A stretch of DNA of 64,000 nucleotides from JBBQZO01 sp038207625 (GCA_038207625.1 JBBQZO010000001.1:186001-250000); one strand, 5' to 3'. Counted from the stretch's first letter, positions 53,164 to 62,792 are shown. Notes: generated by a model not told the origin, from the sequence alone. Numbers and translations: made by a program.

Positions 53164-54048
53164 ATGGCTACCAAAAAACTCAAAGGCCTCGGCCGCGGCC
53201 TCGATGCTCTGCTCGGCAGCGGCGGCGACTTTACCAGCCCCGATATGGGCACGCCGTCAACTTTGCCTGTTATGCAATTGCAGGCCGGCAAGTACCAACC
53301 GCGCACCCGCATGGACGAAGGTGCGCTGGCCGAACTGGCCGCGTCGATCAAGGCGCAGGGTATCATGCAGCCTATCCTGGTGCGCCCGATCGGCCAGGAT
53401 GGATTGCACGGCGCCGTGCGTTACGAGATCATCGCCGGAGAGCGGCGTTTCCGCGCGGCGCAGTTAGCCGGACTCGACACCATTCCGGTACTGGTGCGCG
53501 ACGTGGACGACCTGGCCGCCGCCGCAATGGCGCTGATCGAAAACATCCAGCGCGAAGACTTGAATCCACTGGAAGAGGCGCAAGGCATCTCGCGCCTGAT
53601 CACCGACTTCAGTTTTACGCATGAGCAGGCGGCCACTGCGGTGGGCCGCTCGCGCAGCGCCGTCTCCAATTTGTTGCGCCTGATGAATCTGGCCGCGCCA
53701 GTCCAGACCATGCTGATGGCGGGCGACATCGACATGGGCCACGCGCGCGCGCTGCTGGCCGTGGACGCGGCCACCCAGATCGCGCTGGCGCACCAGGTTG
53801 TGGCAAAACGCCTGTCGGTGCGCGACACCGAGAAACTGGTGACGCGCACTTTGGAGGAGGCCGAAAATCCGCCCACTGCGCGCCAGAAGGAAAAATCGGG
53901 CGACATCGTGCGTCTGGAAGAAGAGTTGTCCGACACCTTGGCCACACCGGTGGTGTTCAAGATCGGCGCCAAGGGACGCGGCCAGATGATCATCGACTTC
54001 GCCGACCTCGACATCCTCGACGGCGTGCTGGCCCGCCTGCGCGCGTAA
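53164..54048 (+). CDS. parB: Chromosome-partitioning protein ParB (Spo0J-type)
   Basis: CTP-dependent DNA clamp of 294 residues that loads at the three parS sites 4 kb upstream. N-terminal ParA-activating start KKLKGLGRGLDALLG, CTPase motifs HGAVRYEIIAGERRFRAAQL and ENIQREDLNPLEEAQG, the parS-reading helix-turn-helix (FSFTHEQAATAVGRSRSAVS, NLLRLMNL) and a C-terminal dimer domain ending VLARLRA. Cognate sites and the adjacent parA make the assignment firm. Confidence 0.97.
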   Translation: MATKKLKGLGRGLDALLGSGGDFTSPDMGTPSTLPVMQLQAGKYQPRTRMDEGALAELAASIKAQGIMQPILVRPIGQDGLHGAVRYEIIAGERRFRAAQLAGLDTIPVLVRDVDDLAAAAMALIENIQREDLNPLEEAQGISRLITDFSFTHEQAATAVGRSRSAVSNLLRLMNLAAPVQTMLMAGDIDMGHARALLAVDAATQIALAHQVVAKRLSVRDTEKLVTRTLEEAENPPTARQKEKSGDIVRLEEELSDTLATPVVFKIGAKGRGQMIIDFADLDILDGVLARLRA

Positions 54049-54106
54049 ATACAGGCGCAGCCCGCGAAACGCCCCGGTTCTGGTCATGCCGACAAGCTTG
54101 CCGGGT

Positions 54107-54137
54107 CCGGCCGTGCGCACGAAAAGCGTGCGGCCGG
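54107..54137. terminator. Hairpin after parB
   Basis: CGCACG-AAAAG-CGTGCG stem capped by an outer CCGGC/GCCGG pairing (54107-54111 with 54133-54137), with a short unpaired segment between the stems. No T-run follows, so it is a weak terminator or attenuator between parB and the atp operon. Confidence 0.4.
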
Positions 54138-54215
54138 GATTCGACGCGGCCCTCTAAACGGGCCGAAATGGTGCCAAAAACTGTGGTGTTTACCGTGGTG
54201 CGCCGCAACAGCCGA

Positions 54216-54245
54216 TTGACGCCCTGTTGCTAAACCCCTTATAAT
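54216..54245 (+). promoter_or_regulatory. Sigma-70 promoter of the atp operon
   Basis: TTGACG (54216-54221) and the perfect -10 TATAAT (54240-54245) are 18 bases apart, placing the start about 72 bases before atpI. It is the best consensus promoter seen in the window and fits high expression of ATP synthase. Confidence 0.78.
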
Positions 54246-54323
54246 CCCGTCGATTCACATAATTTCAAGACCTCCGTAACAGCGGCGAACCACAAAATTT
54301 TTGGCTGGCGCGATAAGAACACC

Positions 54324-54662
54324 ATGCTGCGCATAGTCTCCCTGCAATTGATCACCACTGTTGTCGCTGGCCTGATTGCCGCACTCATTGGTGGGATGCC
54401 CGCGATGTTATCGACGTTGCTGGGGGGAATGTGTTGTGTACTGCCGAATGCCCTGTTTGCGTTGCGCCTGTTCGCCAATGCGCAAAAACTGGGCAACGCC
54501 GACCCGATGGCGTTTTTCATCGGTGAATTTATCAAGATTGCATTGACGGTGGCGCTGATCGGCGCGACTGCATGGCTGTATCACGATTTGAACTGGCTAG
54601 CGTTGTTAATCGGCTTCATCGTGGCACTCAAAAGTTACATCATCTTATTGTTTAGGCTCTAG
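54324..54662 (+). CDS. atpI: ATP synthase subunit I
   Basis: Small membrane protein of 112 residues, an accessory factor for assembly of the c-ring or magnesium uptake, encoded first in atp operons. Four hydrophobic segments: QLITTVVAGLIAALIGG, MLSTLLGGMCCVLPNALFAL, FIGEFIKIALTVALIGATAW and LLIGFIVALKSYIILLF. Sequence conservation in AtpI is low; the position directly before atpB and the four-helix pattern support the call. Confidence 0.9.
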   Translation: MLRIVSLQLITTVVAGLIAALIGGMPAMLSTLLGGMCCVLPNALFALRLFANAQKLGNADPMAFFIGEFIKIALTVALIGATAWLYHDLNWLALLIGFIVALKSYIILLFRL

Positions 54663-54664
54663 AC

Positions 54665-55549
54665 ATGGCAATTGAAAATGCAGCAGAAGCGGTACACGCG
54701 GCAGGCGAGCACGTCCTGACCGCTGGCGAATACATCAAGCATCACCTGGGCCACATGCGTTCGGCGCCCCAGGCAGATATCGTCAATTTCCACATCGTTA
54801 ACTACGACACGATCTTCTGGGCCGTCGCGATGGCGCTGATCTCCGGTCTGCTGCTGTGGATGGCCGCGCGCCGCGCCACCGCCGGCGTGCCGGGCCGTTT
54901 CCAGGCTGCCGTCGAAATGGTCGTCGAGCTGGTCGACGACCAGGCCAAGGCCATCGTGCATGGCGATCGCTCGTTCATCGCTCCGCTGGCACTGACAGTG
55001 TTCGTCTGGGTCGCGATGATGAACTCGATGGACTTCCTGCCGGTCGACCTGTTCGCCACCATTTTCCGCGCCCTTGGTCTGCACACCGCCGAAGGCCACG
55101 AACTGTTCCACCGCGCCGTACCAACCGCCGACTTGAACGGCACCTTCGGTATCGCTCTGGTCGTGTTCGGCGCAATGATCTATTACAACCTGAAAATCAA
55201 GGGCGTGAAAGGCTTCGTTCATGAGCTGTTCTGCGCGCCTTTCGGCTCCCACCCTGCCCTTTGGCTGTGCAATCTGGGACTGAACATCATCGAATTCGCC
55301 GCCAAGACCGTGTCGCTTGCAATGCGACTGTTCGGTAACATGTTTGCCGGCGAACTGATCTTCTTGCTGATTGCTCTGATGGGCGCCACCTGGGTCGGTC
55401 TGACCACCCAAAGCGTGCTGTTGGCCGGTCTGCAAGTTGCGCTGGGTTCAGTTTGGGCAATCTTCCACATTCTGATCGTTTTCTTGCAAGCGTTTATTTT
55501 CATGATGCTCACGCTGGTGTATATCGGCCAGGCTCACGAAGGTCACTAA
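54665..55549 (+). CDS. atpB: F1Fo ATP synthase subunit a
   Basis: Stator channel subunit of Fo, 294 residues with about six membrane helices. The conserved Arg region is LNIIEFAAKTVSLAMRLFGN, MFAGELIFLLI, which contains the essential arginine of the proton path. Other regions: YDTIFWAVAMALISGLLLW, MNSMDFLPVDL and a C-terminal helix ending MLTLVYIGQAHEGH. It begins two bases after the atpI stop, so the two are coupled. Confidence 0.97.
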   Translation: MAIENAAEAVHAAGEHVLTAGEYIKHHLGHMRSAPQADIVNFHIVNYDTIFWAVAMALISGLLLWMAARRATAGVPGRFQAAVEMVVELVDDQAKAIVHGDRSFIAPLALTVFVWVAMMNSMDFLPVDLFATIFRALGLHTAEGHELFHRAVPTADLNGTFGIALVVFGAMIYYNLKIKGVKGFVHELFCAPFGSHPALWLCNLGLNIIEFAAKTVSLAMRLFGNMFAGELIFLLIALMGATWVGLTTQSVLLAGLQVALGSVWAIFHILIVFLQAFIFMMLTLVYIGQAHEGH

Positions 55550-55656
55550 GAACGCAGTAAGTCGTCGACCGCGGGTCAGCTTGATCCCGGCCGGCAGTAG
55601 GTTTCGCAGTATTTTTTCATTTTCACTTTTTTCGATTTCACAATTAAGGAGTTTTC

Positions 55657-55899
55657 ATGACTAACGTCGCTTTTGTAGCTTTGGCTTGCGGTTTGATCAT
55701 TGGTTTGGGCGCAATCGGTGCATGTATCGGTATCGGCATCATGGGCGGCAAGTTCATCGAAGCTTCGGCTCGTCAACCTGAACTGATGAACACCCTGCAA
55801 ACCAAAATGTTCCTGCTGGCTGGTCTGATCGATGCGGCGTTCCTGATCGGTGTTGGTATCGCGATGATGTTCGCGTTCTCGAGCCCATTCCCAGGCTAA
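55657..55899 (+). CDS. atpE: F1Fo ATP synthase subunit c
   Basis: Ring-forming proteolipid of 80 residues, two helices joined by the polar loop EASARQPE. The ion carboxylate is Asp59 in LLAGLIDAAFLIGVG; none of the extra sodium ligands are apparent, so a proton-driven enzyme is expected. AAGGAG (55645-55650) precedes the ATG. The 107-base gap after atpB is typical and may hold a translational enhancer for the abundant c subunit. Confidence 0.97.
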   Translation: MTNVAFVALACGLIIGLGAIGACIGIGIMGGKFIEASARQPELMNTLQTKMFLLAGLIDAAFLIGVGIAMMFAFSSPFPG

Positions 55900-55970
55900 T
55901 CGCTGATTCTCAATAGCCGGGCTCGCGTTTTGCTGGGCCCGGCGTACGTCATTCTGAGAAGGAAATAGCT

Positions 55971-56441
55971 GTGAACTTAAATTCTACGATGTTCGTGCAA
56001 CTCGTCGTGTTCCTCATCCTGGCTAGCTTCGTTGCGAAGTTCGTATGGCCACCGATGATGGCAGCACTGGACGACCGCGCGAAGAAAATCGCCGACGGCT
56101 TAGCTGCCGCCGATCAAGGCAAGCTGGCCATGGCCGCTGCCGAAAAACGGGTCGCCACCGAACTGGCCGGTGCCCGTGATGAAGGTCAAAAGCGTATCGC
56201 TGACGCTGAAAAGCGCGCTCAGATGGTCGCCGACGAAATCAAGCAAAACGCCCAAGCCGAAGCAGCCCGCATCATTGCGCAAGCTAAAGCGGACGCCGAC
56301 CAGCAAATCACCAAGGCACGCGAAGCACTGCGTTCCCAGGTCGCCGGTCTGGCCATCAAAGGCGCCGAGCAAATCCTCAAGCGCGAAGTGAACGCAACGG
56401 CTCACGCCGACCTGCTGTCGCAATTGGCTGTCGAGCTGTAA
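55971..56441 (+). CDS. atpF: F1Fo ATP synthase subunit b
   Basis: Peripheral-stalk subunit of 156 residues: one N-terminal membrane helix (FVQLVVFLILASFVAKFVWP) and a long charged coiled coil (Ala/Lys/Glu-rich, MVADEIKQNAQAEAARIIAQ). It starts with GTG, supported by AAGGAA (55959-55964) and by the family start MNLNST; the next ATG (55989) would cut the helix. atpH begins two bases after its stop. Confidence 0.96.
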   Translation: MNLNSTMFVQLVVFLILASFVAKFVWPPMMAALDDRAKKIADGLAAADQGKLAMAAAEKRVATELAGARDEGQKRIADAEKRAQMVADEIKQNAQAEAARIIAQAKADADQQITKAREALRSQVAGLAIKGAEQILKREVNATAHADLLSQLAVEL

Positions 56442-56443
56442 TC

Positions 56444-56977
56444 ATGGCTGAAATCGCAACCGTCGCCCGTCCTTACGCCGAAGCGCTGTTCCGTGTTGCC
56501 CAAACGGGCAACCTGACGGCCTGGTCCGAGCTTGTATCGGAACTGGCCTATATCGGTGCCCACCCTGATGTGCAGGCGTTTGCCCGCAATCCGAACGTCA
56601 CCGAAGCCCAGATCGCCGATGCATTCACGTCGATGATCAAGTCGCCGCTGACCGCTGAAGCCACAAACTTCATCGCCTTGTTGATCGAAAACGGCCGCAT
56701 CAGTTTGCTGCCTGAAATCGGCGCCCAATTTCATGTGCTCAAAAACGCATATGACGGTGCTGCCGACGCCAACATCACAAGCGCGTTCGCCATCTCGGAC
56801 GCACAGGTCGCTGAACTGGTAAAGACGCTGGAAAAGAAATTTGGCCGCAAGCTCAACCCAACCGTGACAGTCGATGCCGCGCTGATCGGTGGTGTGTGCG
56901 TGGTCGTTGGTGATCAAGTGTTCGATACCTCGGTACGCGCCAAGCTGCAACAGATGCATGTTGCGCTCGCTTCCTGA
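56444..56977 (+). CDS. atpH: F1Fo ATP synthase subunit delta
   Basis: Links the peripheral stalk to F1, 177 residues. N-terminal helical bundle (VARPYAEALFRVAQTGNLTA, FARNPNVTEAQIADAF, NFIALLIENGRISLLPEI) and C-terminal part with LEKKFGRKLNPTVTVDAALI and VGDQVFDTSVRAKLQQMHVA. It sits between atpF and atpA as expected. Confidence 0.97.
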   Translation: MAEIATVARPYAEALFRVAQTGNLTAWSELVSELAYIGAHPDVQAFARNPNVTEAQIADAFTSMIKSPLTAEATNFIALLIENGRISLLPEIGAQFHVLKNAYDGAADANITSAFAISDAQVAELVKTLEKKFGRKLNPTVTVDAALIGGVCVVVGDQVFDTSVRAKLQQMHVALAS

Positions 56978-57044
56978 GCCGTTCTAACCATCGCCCGCGG
57001 CACCGCCCCTTGCCCTACGCATCAAGAAACTATTAGGAGTTAGT

Positions 57045-58586
57045 ATGCAACTCAACCCATCTGAAATCAGCGAGTTGATCAAGAGCCGGATTCAAGGCCT
57101 TGAAGGCAGCGCTGAAGTTCGCAATCAAGGCACGGTTATTTCCGTCGCCGACGGCATTTGCCGCATCCACGGTCTGTCGGACGTGATGCAAGGCGAGATG
57201 CTGGAATTCCCAGGTAACACCTTCGGTCTGGCAATGAACCTCGAGCGTGACTCGGTCGGTTCGGTCATTCTGGGTGCTTACGAGCACATCTCCGAAGGCG
57301 ACACGGTCAAATGTACCGGTCGTATTCTGGAAGTGCCGATCGGTCCTGAACTGCGCGGCCGTGTGGTCAACGCGCTCGGTCAACCGATCGACGGCAAGGG
57401 TCCGATCGACGCCAAGCTGAACGCTCCTATCGAAAAAATCGCCCCAGGCGTGATCGCCCGTCAATCCGTGTCGCAGCCTATGCAGACCGGCCTGAAGTCG
57501 ATCGATGCGATGGTGCCTATCGGCCGCGGTCAACGCGAACTGATCATTGGCGATCGTCAAACTGGTAAAACGGCTGTGGCGATTGATGCAATCATCAATC
57601 AAAAAGGCCAGAACGTCACCTGTATCTATGTCGCGATCGGCCAAAAAGCCTCGTCGATCAAGAACATCGTGCGCTCGCTGGAAACACACGGCGCGATGGA
57701 ATACACCATCGTGGTCGCCGCCTCGGCTGCCGAATCGGCTGCGATGCAATACATCTCCGCTTACTCCGGTTGCGCGATGGGCGAATACTTCCGCGACCGC
57801 GGCGAAGACGCGCTGATCGTCTACGATGACCTGTCCAAGCAAGCTGTTGCTTACCGTCAGATCTCGCTGCTGCTGCGCCGTCCACCAGGTCGCGAAGCGT
57901 ACCCTGGCGACGTGTTCTACCTCCACTCGCGTCTGCTTGAGCGCGCAGCCCGCGTGAACCCTGACTATGTCGAGAAGTTCACCAACGGCGCCGTCAAAGG
58001 CAAGACCGGTTCGCTGACGGCACTGCCGATCATCGAAACCCAAGCGGGTGACGTGTCCGCTTTCGTTCCAACGAACGTGATTTCGATCACCGACGGTCAG
58101 ATCTTCCTGGAAACGTCGTTGTTCAACGCCGGTATCCGTCCTGCGATTAACGCCGGTATTTCGGTGTCGCGCGTCGGTGGTGCTGCTCAGACCAAGGTCA
58201 TCAAAAACCTGTCCGGCGGTATCCGTACCGACTTGGCCCAGTACCGTGAATTGGCTGCGTTCGCGCAGTTCGCTTCCGATCTGGACGAATCGACCCGTAA
58301 GCAATTGGACCGCGGTGCGCGTGTGACCGAGCTGCTCAAGCAAGCTCAGTACTCGCCACTGTCGATCTCGCTGATGGCTGTCTCCCTGTTCGCAGTGAAC
58401 AAAGGCTTCCTCGACGATATCGAAGTCAAGCGCGTGCTGGCCTTCGAAGCTGGCGTCCACGCCTACATGAAGACCAAGCAAGCTGCCCTGCTGGCCAAGA
58501 TCGAAGAAACCAAGCAATTGGACAAGGACGGCGAAGCTGCTCTGTCGGCCGCCATTGCTGATTTCAAAAAATCCGGCGCATTTTAA
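57045..58586 (+). CDS. atpA: F1Fo ATP synthase subunit alpha
   Basis: Non-catalytic nucleotide-binding subunit of F1, 513 residues as in E. coli. P-loop GDRQTGKTAVAID, start MQLNPSEISELIKSRIQGLE, MQTGLKSIDAMVPIGRGQRE, DDLSKQAVAYRQISLLLRRP and the arginine-finger region SVSRVGGAAQTKVIKNLSGG. AGGAG precedes the ATG. Codon use is less GC-rich at third positions than in accessory genes, consistent with strong expression. Confidence 0.99.
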   Translation: MQLNPSEISELIKSRIQGLEGSAEVRNQGTVISVADGICRIHGLSDVMQGEMLEFPGNTFGLAMNLERDSVGSVILGAYEHISEGDTVKCTGRILEVPIGPELRGRVVNALGQPIDGKGPIDAKLNAPIEKIAPGVIARQSVSQPMQTGLKSIDAMVPIGRGQRELIIGDRQTGKTAVAIDAIINQKGQNVTCIYVAIGQKASSIKNIVRSLETHGAMEYTIVVAASAAESAAMQYISAYSGCAMGEYFRDRGEDALIVYDDLSKQAVAYRQISLLLRRPPGREAYPGDVFYLHSRLLERAARVNPDYVEKFTNGAVKGKTGSLTALPIIETQAGDVSAFVPTNVISITDGQIFLETSLFNAGIRPAINAGISVSRVGGAAQTKVIKNLSGGIRTDLAQYRELAAFAQFASDLDESTRKQLDRGARVTELLKQAQYSPLSISLMAVSLFAVNKGFLDDIEVKRVLAFEAGVHAYMKTKQAALLAKIEETKQLDKDGEAALSAAIADFKKSGAF

Positions 58587-58639
58587 GTGTGACGGCGCCG
58601 CCTGGTGCGGCGCTTGAACAGCAGAAGGAGTAAGGACTC

Positions 58640-59515
58640 ATGGCAGTAGGCAAAGAGATACGTGGCAAGATCAAGAGCGTAGAGAATACGAAGAAGATCA
58701 CCAAGGCGATGGAAATGGTCGCCGCGTCCAAAATGCGCAAAGCGCAGGAACGGATGCGGGCCGCTCGTCCCTACAGTGACAAGATTCGGAATATCGCCGC
58801 CAATCTGGCGACCGCCAACCCGGAATACACGCACGCTTTCCTGGCGAAAGCCAAGACGACGGATGCGAAAGCCATTGGTTTTATCGTCGTCACGACCGAC
58901 AAGGGTCTGTGCGGCGGTATGAACACCAATATCTTGCGTATGGTGACGGCCAAGTCGCGCGAGCTGGAAGCAGCTGGCAACAAGATTCAAGCAGTAGCAA
59001 TCGGCAACAAGGGTTTGGGCTTTCTGAACCGGGTCGGCGTGCCAGTGATGGCCCACGCGATCCAGATCGGTGACACGCCGCACCTGGAGAAGTTGATCGG
59101 ACCCGTCAAGGTCATGCTCGACGCCTACCAGGAAGGCAAGCTCGATGCCGTCTACTTGTGCTACACCAAGTTTATCAACACGATGAAGCAAGAGCCAATG
59201 GTGGAGCAACTGCTGCCGCTGGCCCCGGCCAAGCTCGAAGGCGACAAGGGTAATCACTCTTGGGACTATATCTACGAGCCGGAAGCGCAAACCGTGATTG
59301 ACGAACTGCTGGTGCGCTATGTAGAGGCACTGATCTACCAGGCGGTCGCTGAAAATCTGGCATCCGAGCAATCGGCGCGGATGGTCGCGATGAAGTCGGC
59401 AAGCGACAACGCAGGTAGCGTCATTGGTGAGCTCAAGCTGATCTATAACAAGACCCGCCAAGCTGCAATTACCAAAGAACTCTCCGAGATCGTCGCCGGC
59501 GCGGCTGCGGTTTAA
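58640..59515 (+). CDS. atpG: F1Fo ATP synthase subunit gamma
   Basis: Central rotor shaft, 291 residues. Ends form the coiled coil: MAVGKEIRGKIKSVENTKKI, TKAMEMVAASKMRKAQERM at the start and NAGSVIGELKLIYNKTRQAA, ITKELSEIVAGAAAV at the end. The middle has TTDKGLCGGMNTNILR. AGAAGGAG lies just before the ATG. The last residues (VAGAAAV) are the normal family tail. Confidence 0.98.
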   Translation: MAVGKEIRGKIKSVENTKKITKAMEMVAASKMRKAQERMRAARPYSDKIRNIAANLATANPEYTHAFLAKAKTTDAKAIGFIVVTTDKGLCGGMNTNILRMVTAKSRELEAAGNKIQAVAIGNKGLGFLNRVGVPVMAHAIQIGDTPHLEKLIGPVKVMLDAYQEGKLDAVYLCYTKFINTMKQEPMVEQLLPLAPAKLEGDKGNHSWDYIYEPEAQTVIDELLVRYVEALIYQAVAENLASEQSARMVAMKSASDNAGSVIGELKLIYNKTRQAAITKELSEIVAGAAAV

Positions 59516-59590
59516 AAACATATTGTGGGACGGCGCGGCCTGAAGCTGCGCGGTCCCCAACTAATTAATCTCTAAATCGAAGGAACGAAC

Positions 59591-60991
59591 ATGGCTGATG
59601 GCAAAATCGTTCAGTGTATCGGTGCTGTGGTGGACGTTGAGTTTCCCCGCAACGCGATGCCTAAGGTATTTGACGCCCTGAAAATGGCAGGCTCCGACCT
59701 GACCCTGGAAGTACAACAGCAGCTCGGCGACGGCATTGTCCGTACCATTGCTCTGGGTACCTCCGACGGTCTGCGCCGCGGCATGATGATTCAGAACACT
59801 GGCGCGCCGATCATGGTGCCAGTCGGTAAGGCAACCCTGGGTCGCATTATGGACGTGCTGGGTAACCCGATCGACGAATGCGGTCCTGTGTCGCATGCGC
59901 AAACCGCATCGATCCACCGCGTCGCTCCTGCGTACGACGAACTGTCGCCGTCGCAAGATCTGCTGGAAACCGGTATCAAGGTGATTGACCTGGTGTGCCC
60001 GTTCGCTAAAGGCGGTAAAGTCGGTCTGTTCGGCGGCGCTGGTGTGGGCAAGACCGTCAACATGATGGAACTGATCAACAACATCGCTAAAGCGCACAGC
60101 GGCTTGTCCGTGTTCGCCGGTGTCGGTGAGCGTACTCGTGAAGGTAATGACTTCTACCACGAGATGGCTGACGCCAAAGTCGTCGATCTGGAAAATCCAG
60201 AGAACTCGAAAGTGGCGATGGTCTACGGTCAGATGAATGAACCGCCAGGTAACCGTCTGCGCGTCGCGCTGACCGGCCTGACGATCGCTGAATCGTTCCG
60301 TGATGAAGGCAAAGACGTTCTGTTCTTCGTCGACAACATCTACCGCTTCACGCTGGCCGGTACCGAAGTGTCGGCACTGCTCGGTCGTATGCCGTCGGCT
60401 GTGGGTTATCAACCTACGCTGGCTGAGGAAATGGGCCGTCTGCAAGAGCGTATCACGTCGACCAAAGTCGGCTCGATCACCTCGATCCAGGCCGTCTACG
60501 TCCCTGCCGATGACTTGACCGATCCGTCGCCTGCTACCACCTTTGCCCACTTGGATTCGACCGTCGTTCTGTCCCGTGACATCGCTTCGCTGGGTATCTA
60601 CCCTGCGGTCGATCCACTCGATTCGACCTCGCGCCAGCTGGACCCGCTCGTCGTCGGTCAGGAACACTATGACACCGCGCGCGCCGTTCAAGGCACGCTG
60701 CAACGCTACAAAGAATTGCGCGACATTATCGCCATTCTGGGTATGGACGAGTTGGCACCGGAAGACAAGCTGCTGGTCGCGCGCGCACGTAAGATGCAGC
60801 GTTTCCTGTCCCAGCCTTTCCACGTCGCTGAAGTGTTTACCGGCGCACCAGGTAAATACGTTTCGCTGAAAGACACGATCAAAGGCTTCAAGATGATCGC
60901 ATCGGGCGAACTCGACCACCTGCCGGAACAAGCGTTCTACATGGTTGGCACGATCGAAGAAGCAATCGAAAAAGCCAAAAAGCTTAACTAA
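59591..60991 (+). CDS. atpD: F1Fo ATP synthase subunit beta
   Basis: Catalytic subunit of F1, 466 residues. Walker A GGAGVGKTVNMMELI, the catalytic GVGERTREGNDFYHEM, Walker B DVLFFVDNIYRFTLAG, SALLGRMPSAVGYQPTLAEE, and the lever MDELAPEDKL (DELSEED variant). AAGGA precedes the ATG. One residue variation (DNIYRF rather than DNIFRF) is common in betaproteobacteria. Confidence 0.99.
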   Translation: MADGKIVQCIGAVVDVEFPRNAMPKVFDALKMAGSDLTLEVQQQLGDGIVRTIALGTSDGLRRGMMIQNTGAPIMVPVGKATLGRIMDVLGNPIDECGPVSHAQTASIHRVAPAYDELSPSQDLLETGIKVIDLVCPFAKGGKVGLFGGAGVGKTVNMMELINNIAKAHSGLSVFAGVGERTREGNDFYHEMADAKVVDLENPENSKVAMVYGQMNEPPGNRLRVALTGLTIAESFRDEGKDVLFFVDNIYRFTLAGTEVSALLGRMPSAVGYQPTLAEEMGRLQERITSTKVGSITSIQAVYVPADDLTDPSPATTFAHLDSTVVLSRDIASLGIYPAVDPLDSTSRQLDPLVVGQEHYDTARAVQGTLQRYKELRDIIAILGMDELAPEDKLLVARARKMQRFLSQPFHVAEVFTGAPGKYVSLKDTIKGFKMIASGELDHLPEQAFYMVGTIEEAIEKAKKLN

Positions 60992-61046
60992 GACAGGCTA
61001 GGGTGCGCATTCGCAAGGATGCGCGCTCCATCCCGATAGGACACAC

Positions 61047-61469
61047 ATGGCACACACTATTCACGTTGACGTGGTATCGGCCGAAGCCCTGATTTTTTCA
61101 GGCGAAGCCGAGTTCGTCGCGTTGCCGGGTGAAGCGGGCGAGCTGGGGATCTATCCCAAGCATACGCCGTTGATCACCCGCATCCGTCCGGGCGCTGTAC
61201 GCATCAAGGTTGTCGGCCAGGCAGAAGACGAATTCGTCTTCGTCGCCGGCGGTATCCTGGAAGTGCAGCCGAACGGCGTGACGGTTCTGGCCGACACCGC
61301 GATCCGCGGCAAGGACCTGGACGAAGCAAAAGCCTTGGCTGCCAAAAAAGCGGCCGAAGAAGTGATGGTCAACAAGGATGCCAAGATCGACTACGCGAAA
61401 GCGCAAGCCGAACTGGCCTCGGCAATCGCCCAGTTGGCGGCGATCGCCCGCTTGCGCAACAAGCGCTAA
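61047..61469 (+). CDS. atpC: F1Fo ATP synthase subunit epsilon
   Basis: Rotor and regulatory subunit, 140 residues. N-terminal beta-sandwich (HVDVVSAEALIFSGEAEFVA, PGEAGELGIYPKHTPLITRI, RPGAVRIKV) and a C-terminal pair of helices that can brake hydrolysis (DEAKALAAKKAAEEVMVNKD, AQLAAIARLRNKR). AGGA precedes the ATG. Last gene of the operon, followed by a terminator 39 bases later. Confidence 0.98.
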   Translation: MAHTIHVDVVSAEALIFSGEAEFVALPGEAGELGIYPKHTPLITRIRPGAVRIKVVGQAEDEFVFVAGGILEVQPNGVTVLADTAIRGKDLDEAKALAAKKAAEEVMVNKDAKIDYAKAQAELASAIAQLAAIARLRNKR

Positions 61470-61507
61470 GCGGCGGGCGCGGCTTCGGCCGCGTCGACCA
61501 TGCACGA

Positions 61508-61537
61508 CAAAAAAGCAGCCTCGGCTGCTTTTTTTTT
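61508..61537 (+). terminator. Intrinsic terminator of the atp operon
   Basis: GCAGCC (61515-61520), TC, GGCTGC (61523-61528), then nine Ts (61529-61537); an A-run on the left makes it work in both directions. It is 39 bases after atpC. The remainder of the gap to the next gene (61538-61818) is GC-rich and without a supported gene. Confidence 0.9.
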
Positions 61538-61818
61538 CGCCCTGCCGTTGGCCCCCGTTCAAGCCAGCGGGCGGGCCGGCGCCACGGCACTTGCGCTGGC
61601 ATGCCAGCGCGCTTTGACCGTCCCATGCGCGACGGCAATGGCATGCCGCGCGTGCGAACGCACAAACGTTGACTTGCTTGCCGGCGCTATTGTGGAAGCA
61701 ACCCGAGCGCCACCGGCTGACCGCCAGAGCAGGCAGTTTCTGAGCCGATTCATGCCGCCGCTGCGGGCCGACGTCGCGGCGCCGTCTGATGTCGCCGCTC
61801 GTAAAATCGGAGTTCATC

Positions 61819-62376
61819 ATGCAATTCACACTACCAAGCGCGCTGCGCGCACTGACCATTGCCGCGAGCCTGGCCGCCGCGCTCCCGTATGCCAATGCCG
61901 ACACCTATACGTTTACCCAATCGGGCTATGACGGAGGTGGCATGGTCACCGGCAGCTTCGAGGCCGTCGATCTCGATGGCGACGGCCAGATTTCGTCGTT
62001 TGCAGGGGAAGTGTCCAACTATTCGCTCAGCTTCAGCGGGGACGCGATGGTGGGCAATTTTACCCACGGATATGCCGATTTGTCCGGGCTGGTGTATGAC
62101 GTGGGCAGCGGCTTCATCGGCGACGGCAGCGGCGGGGCCGTCGAAGGCATGGCCAGCAACTGGGGCGGCGTGAGCGGCGTCGACTACGCCAGCGGACTGG
62201 GGCCGACCGGCTTGGTCGGAGGGCGCGTCATCGACGTGGCGAGCGGCGCCACGTCAAGCACTGATCAACTGATCGTCGTCACGGCGGTGCCGGAGCCGGC
62301 AGGCTGGGCGCTGATGTTCGGTGGGCTCGGCTTGCTCGCCGCGGTAAGCGTCAGCGCCCGCGCACGTCGCACCTGA
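61819..62376 (+). CDS. PEP-CTERM sorting domain protein with EF-hand-like loop
   Basis: Exported protein of 185 residues: signal peptide (ALRALTIAASLAAALPYANA), a beta-rich middle, and the C-terminal PEP-CTERM tag VPEPAGWALMFGGLGLLAAV followed by a basic end (SARARRT). A loop DLDGDGQISSF near residue 46 resembles a calcium-binding EF-hand/dockerin loop. GGAG (61809-61812) precedes the ATG at 61819. It stands alone after the atp operon. Its role in the envelope or exopolysaccharide is unknown. Confidence 0.85.
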   Translation: MQFTLPSALRALTIAASLAAALPYANADTYTFTQSGYDGGGMVTGSFEAVDLDGDGQISSFAGEVSNYSLSFSGDAMVGNFTHGYADLSGLVYDVGSGFIGDGSGGAVEGMASNWGGVSGVDYASGLGPTGLVGGRVIDVASGATSSTDQLIVVTAVPEPAGWALMFGGLGLLAAVSVSARARRT

Positions 62377-62792
62377 GGATGATCGCTGCGCGGTTCGGGT
62401 GACGCGCCTGGATCGGGTCGCACGCCGGGCGGGCGATTGGCCTATGGTGCCAAGCGATAGCGCTGGCGCGTGTTCGCAGGCAAGTACGCAGGCAAATCAA
62501 TGTTGTTGCGATACGTGGGATGGGTGGGGCCGATGCGGCCCCTGTCATGGCGCGCGCATCGAACCTGATCGGGGCGATGGCGCTGGGAGGTAGGGCGAAT
62601 TTGGTGCCGGTCCTTGAGGCGACCGGCTCACCTGCTGAGTAGCGTAGCCACTGACACCTTCTCGGCGCTACGCCTTGCTCACACATACGCATCATAGCGG
62701 GGGCAGCTGCGCCTGACTGTGCGCTAGCGCACGTGCGGCGCCACGTGGTGAGCGCGGCGGTGCGCGGTAAGCCCGGGCTTGCCCGGCCCGGT
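62377..62792. other. Intergenic region, nothing recognised
   Basis: 416 bases between two convergent genes. Several short frames are open in the GC-rich sequence, but none has a Shine-Dalgarno, a family resemblance or a clean codon pattern. No clear terminator hairpin with a T-run was found. Confidence 0.35.
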